Source: an uncultured Collinsella sp.
Lineage (GTDB): Bacteria > Actinomycetota > Coriobacteriia > Coriobacteriales > Coriobacteriaceae
Assembly (NCBI GenBank): GCA_902470345.1
Contig: CABRGB010000002.1
Span: 29,194 to 93,193 of the forward strand
Direction of reading: 5' to 3'
Length of the DNA: 64,000 bases
In this document: positions 61,747 to 64,000 of the stretch, in pieces
Layout: each line of letters starts with the position of its first letter
Numbering within the stretch: the stretch's first letter is position 1
Translations under genes and position numbers: made by a program
The notes under the pieces: model-generated
Told to the model about the DNA's origin: nothing
The model's database searches: none
Seen by the model: only the letters and a program-made list of their open reading frames with translations

Positions 61747-63048
61747 ATGGATCAGACGCAGACGAGCGACGACGCTCCCCTGCTCACACACAGCACTCCC
61801 CAATCGGAGCAAACCACGCTCTTGGCCAAGCAAAAACCTCTCGTGACCATCGTGCACGCGTCGGTCGGCTCGGGCCACAAGGCCGCCGCAAATGCGATTG
61901 CGCAGGCATTCAACCTCATCCGCGGCACCAATGGCATCCCCGAGGATGTTGAGATTGAAGTGCTCGATATCCTTGATTTTGGACGTATTAAATTCGACGG
62001 CAATAAAACCGCGGCTTCTTTTACGGGAGCCACGCGCCCCATTTACGACCTGACCTGGCGATATACGCTTACGGGACATCTTCTCTGGGGTGGTGGCACG
62101 GCATGGTCGCGTATTATGTTCCCTGCCTTCAACGAATATATTCGCAGCCGCAGGCCCATAGCCGTGGTCGCAACACACATCACAGCAGCCAATGTCGCCG
62201 TGGGCGCCCGCGTAATTACGGGTATCGATTATCCGGTCATCTGCGTACCGACCGACTACGAAGTCGAGGGCTGGTGGCCCCACAAGGACACCGACATCTT
62301 CTGTGTTGCCAACGAATTTATGGCCGAAACGCTGCGTCCGCGCAAGGTGCCCGAGGCAAAGATTCGCATTACCGGCATTCCTATTCGCGCCGGATTCGAC
62401 ACGGAATACGATCGCGAGGAAGAGCTAGCCAAGTTCAACCTCCCCATCAACAAGACCGTCGTACTGGTAATGGCCGGTGCCAGCTTGCCTCAGCCTTATG
62501 TCCGCTTTCGCGCGGCGATGGACCACACACTCCCCTTCCTACGAAGCTTCGAAGACATGCACTTTGTCTTTTTGCCCGGCAAAGACGTGGAGTATGCCAC
62601 CCGGCTAAAGACGCTCTTCAATGCCATGAAGCTCGAGAACGTCACGGTGTTGGACTATGTCGACGACATGGCAGCCCTCATGCACGGCTGCGACCTGGCA
62701 ATCCTCAAATCGGGCGGGCTCACGGTCACCGAGTGCCTATGCGCACATCTGCCGATGATTCTGCTGGGCAAGTCCTATGGCCAGGAAAAGGCCAACACCA
62801 CTATGCTTACCGGCATGGGCGCCAGCATGCACGTCACCACGGCACGCGAGCTCATCGTAACCCTACGCCACCTGCACGACCATCCCGAATCACTCAAAGC
62901 CCTACTCATCAACGGCGAAGTACTACGCCGCCCCCACGCAGCCGAAGACATCGCGATCGCCACCATGGAACTCGTAGGCAAACCTCAGAAAAGAAAACGC
63001 GCATTCTGCCGCTTCTACTGGGGCGATAAGCCAGCGCACATCCGCTAG
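61747..63048 (+). CDS. MGDG synthase/UgtP-like glycolipid glycosyltransferase
   Basis: A 433-residue GT-B enzyme. IVHASVGSGHKAAANAI near residue 35 is the MGDG_synth N-terminal motif, with CVPTDYEVEGWW and KIRITGIPIRAGF in the linker. The GT28-type C-terminal half has DMAALMHGCDLAILKSGGLTVTECL. Family enzymes transfer Glc or Gal from UDP-sugar to diacylglycerol, often for glycolipid or lipoteichoic-acid anchors. ATG 61747 (GGGGAG upstream) is chosen. It is divergent from trxB and convergent with dut. Confidence 0.85.
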   Translation: MDQTQTSDDAPLLTHSTPQSEQTTLLAKQKPLVTIVHASVGSGHKAAANAIAQAFNLIRGTNGIPEDVEIEVLDILDFGRIKFDGNKTAASFTGATRPIYDLTWRYTLTGHLLWGGGTAWSRIMFPAFNEYIRSRRPIAVVATHITAANVAVGARVITGIDYPVICVPTDYEVEGWWPHKDTDIFCVANEFMAETLRPRKVPEAKIRITGIPIRAGFDTEYDREEELAKFNLPINKTVVLVMAGASLPQPYVRFRAAMDHTLPFLRSFEDMHFVFLPGKDVEYATRLKTLFNAMKLENVTVLDYVDDMAALMHGCDLAILKSGGLTVTECLCAHLPMILLGKSYGQEKANTTMLTGMGASMHVTTARELIVTLRHLHDHPESLKALLINGEVLRRPHAAEDIAIATMELVGKPQKRKRAFCRFYWGDKPAHIR

Positions 63049-63067
63049 CGTCTTAATGTCCGCTTAC

Positions 63068-63115
63068 CCGTGGAAGGCCCCTATATATCATCCCGTGCTC
63101 AAACATTCTCGCTTC
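63068..63115 (+). repeat. Half copy of the palindromic repeat
   Basis: CCCGTGGAAGGCCCCTATAT, then TGCTCAAACATTCTCGCTTCGC, matches one arm plus loop of the 63384-63487 palindrome, without the other half. Confidence 0.75.
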
Positions 63116-63133
63116 GCAGAGGCGCACTAATCC

Positions 63134-63240
63134 CTCCCGTCCGGGGCTCACCCATATCATTCCATGCTCAAACATTCTCGCTTCGCTTCGCTCGCTGCGA
63201 AACTGCGCGTGGAACGATATGGGTGAGCCCCGGACGGGAG
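63134..63240. repeat. Long palindromic repeat, unit A
   Basis: Arms 63134-63158 and 63216-63240 are perfect over 25 bp and extend to 31 bp with one mismatch. The 45-nt loop begins TGCTCAAACATTCTCGC and ends GCGAAACTGCGCG. Confidence 0.95.
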
Positions 63241-63268
63241 ACTTCCTGCTTGAAAACAAATTGCAATC

Positions 63269-63327
63269 CAACTAGTAAGCCGGTGAGACATAGGAGAAAT
63301 CCCCTTGTCGCACCGGCTTACTAGTTG
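63269..63327. repeat. Perfect 17-bp inverted repeat between the palindromic units
   Basis: CAACTAGTAAGCCGGTG (63269-63285) and its complement (63311-63327) around a 25-nt loop; it may terminate transcription from either side. Confidence 0.9.
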
Positions 63328-63383
63328 ATTAAGGCTCTCGACTTCTAGCGAAGAAGCACGATAGTTGCAAGCATGCAAACGTA

Positions 63384-63487
63384 GCTCACCCGTGGGAGGC
63401 CCCTATATATCGTTCCACGCGCAGTTTCGCAGCGCAGCGAGAATGTTTGAGCATGGAATGATATATAGGGGCCTCCCACGGGTGAGC
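63384..63487. repeat. Long palindromic repeat, unit B (inverted relative to A)
   Basis: 34-bp arms (63384-63417 and 63454-63487) with one mismatch. The 36-nt loop is the reverse complement of unit A's loop apart from about 9 extra bases in A. Confidence 0.95.
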
Positions 63488-63499
63488 GGACGGAAGCGT

Positions 63500-63943
63500 C
63501 TAAGCAACACCGCTAGAACCGAAGCCGCCGGCTCCTCGGTCGGTTTCGTCTAGTTCTTCTACTTCTACGAGGTTGACCGTGGGGACTTCTTGGATGACGA
63601 GCTGGGCGATGCGGTCGCCTTTGTTGATTTGGATGTTGTTCGTGGGGTCCAGGTTAATGAGGATGACTTTGAGCTCTCCTCGGTAGTGGGCGTCGATGAG
63701 GCCAGGAGTGTTAACTATGGACAGGCCTTGTTTAATGGCTAGGCCGCTGCGGGGCTGGACGAAGCCGGCGTAACCGTCGGGCAGGGCGATAGCTAGGCCA
63801 GTGGAGACCAGACGGCGTTCGAAGGGCTTCAGAATGCAATCCTCGTTGGAGCGCAGGTCCAGGCCGGCATCCGTAGGATGGGCGTATTTGGGAAGCTCGA
63901 CCGTAGGATCGAGACGTTTAATGTTAACGGTAATGTTGGACAT
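63500..63943 (-). CDS. dut: dUTP diphosphatase
   Basis: A 147-residue trimeric dUTPase, hydrolysing dUTP to d[14 protein letters not shown] (motif 1), [10 protein letters not shown] (2), [13 protein letters not shown] (3), KGDRIAQLV (4) and the C-terminal GAGGFGSSG (5) are all present. Its ATG lies 4 bp after the stop of the preceding minus-strand gene, so it is the downstream member of an operon. Confidence 0.95.
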   Translation of the reverse strand: MSNITVNIKRLDPTVELPKYAHPTDAGLDLRSNEDCILKPFERRLVSTGLAIALPDGYAGFVQPRSGLAIKQGLSIVNTPGLIDAHYRGELKVILINLDPTNNIQINKGDRIAQLVIQEVPTVNLVEVEELDETDRGAGGFGSSGVA

Positions 63944-63947
63944 GAAA

Positions 63948-64000
63948 TCACCTTAGCTTGTCGAGCTCTTGCAGAAACTCATCGACGTCTTTGAAATCGC
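63948..64000 (-). CDS. 3' end of an unidentified gene cut by the window edge
   Basis: Minus-strand frame reading [16 protein letters not shown] then TGA at 63948-63950, 4 bp before the dut start. Only about 16 codons are visible; the acidic/helical end gives no family. Confidence 0.55.
   Translation of the reverse strand, partial: DFKDVDEFLQELDKLR

Noticed and set aside
63068..63487. CRISPR array
   Set aside because: The repeated units are long palindromes in inverted orientation without regular short repeats or unique equal-length spacers; no cas genes nearby and no array elsewhere in the window.

Overview
The window looks like chromosome of a high-GC Coriobacteriia member, most likely Collinsella or a close relative. 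This is inferred from gene content and style, not from a database match. The housekeeping half is GC-rich and compact. It carries an actinobacterial pgsA / GarA-type FHA / MerR cluster, cell-wall genes, and LPxTA-type sorting signals.

Region 1 (1-15.4 kb, all + strand) is a cell-surface polysaccharide locus. It encodes UDP-L-FucNAc synthesis (CapE-CapF-CapG; CapE is cut by the window edge), four glycosyltransferases, a Wzy-like polymerase, a Wzx flippase, three O-acetyltransferases, a UDP-glucuronate epimerase and UDP-glucose dehydrogenase (ugd). Two of the acetyltransferase genes contain runs of nine G, which suggests slipped-strand phase variation of O-acetylation. One glycosyltransferase gene contains two overlapping long perfect hairpins.

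Region 2 (15.4-26 kb) is a scrambled insertion zone. It is bracketed by two nearly identical copies of the ugd 3' end, and a third, decayed and inverted, copy lies inside. It holds IS21, IS110 and IS256 remnants, probable prophage scraps (a terminase-small-subunit-like start fused in frame to the ugd fragment), an IetAS-like ATPase/subtilase defence pair whose protease is frameshifted exactly at the catalytic serine by a 4-bp duplication, and a DUF4065 (Panacea) antitoxin-like gene paired with a coiled-coil membrane protein.

Region 3 (26-36 kb) continues the accessory island. It holds an AbiH-like gene, a sortase-anchored surface protein and its degenerate paralogue flanking an AbiL-like ATPase/RloB pair, a DUF3990/HTH toxin-antitoxin-like pair under paired palindromic operators, a DUF3825 gene, a tRNA-Val, and a gene split by a nonsense codon.

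Region 4 (35.9-37.5 kb) is an RNA and repeat region: two tRNA-Ala(GGC) genes in duplicated cassettes, each preceded by a 148-nt element with inverted-repeat ends, plus a CAU-anticodon tRNA on the other strand.

Region 5 (37.5-64 kb) is core genome. In order it carries ABC-F, a small membrane protein, an M50 protease, scpA, scpB, rluB, cmk, plsC, ispH, DUF512, der, plsY, gpsA, rpe, a cysteine desulfurase, NIF3, a zinc-ribbon coiled-coil protein and coaBC, then tRNA-Pro, pgsA, garA-like, merR, apt, an NlpC/P60 hydrolase and degV. A convergent DUF1836 regulator shares an operator-like motif with degV. trxB, a diacylglycerol-type glycosyltransferase, a cluster of long palindromic repeats and dut complete the window.
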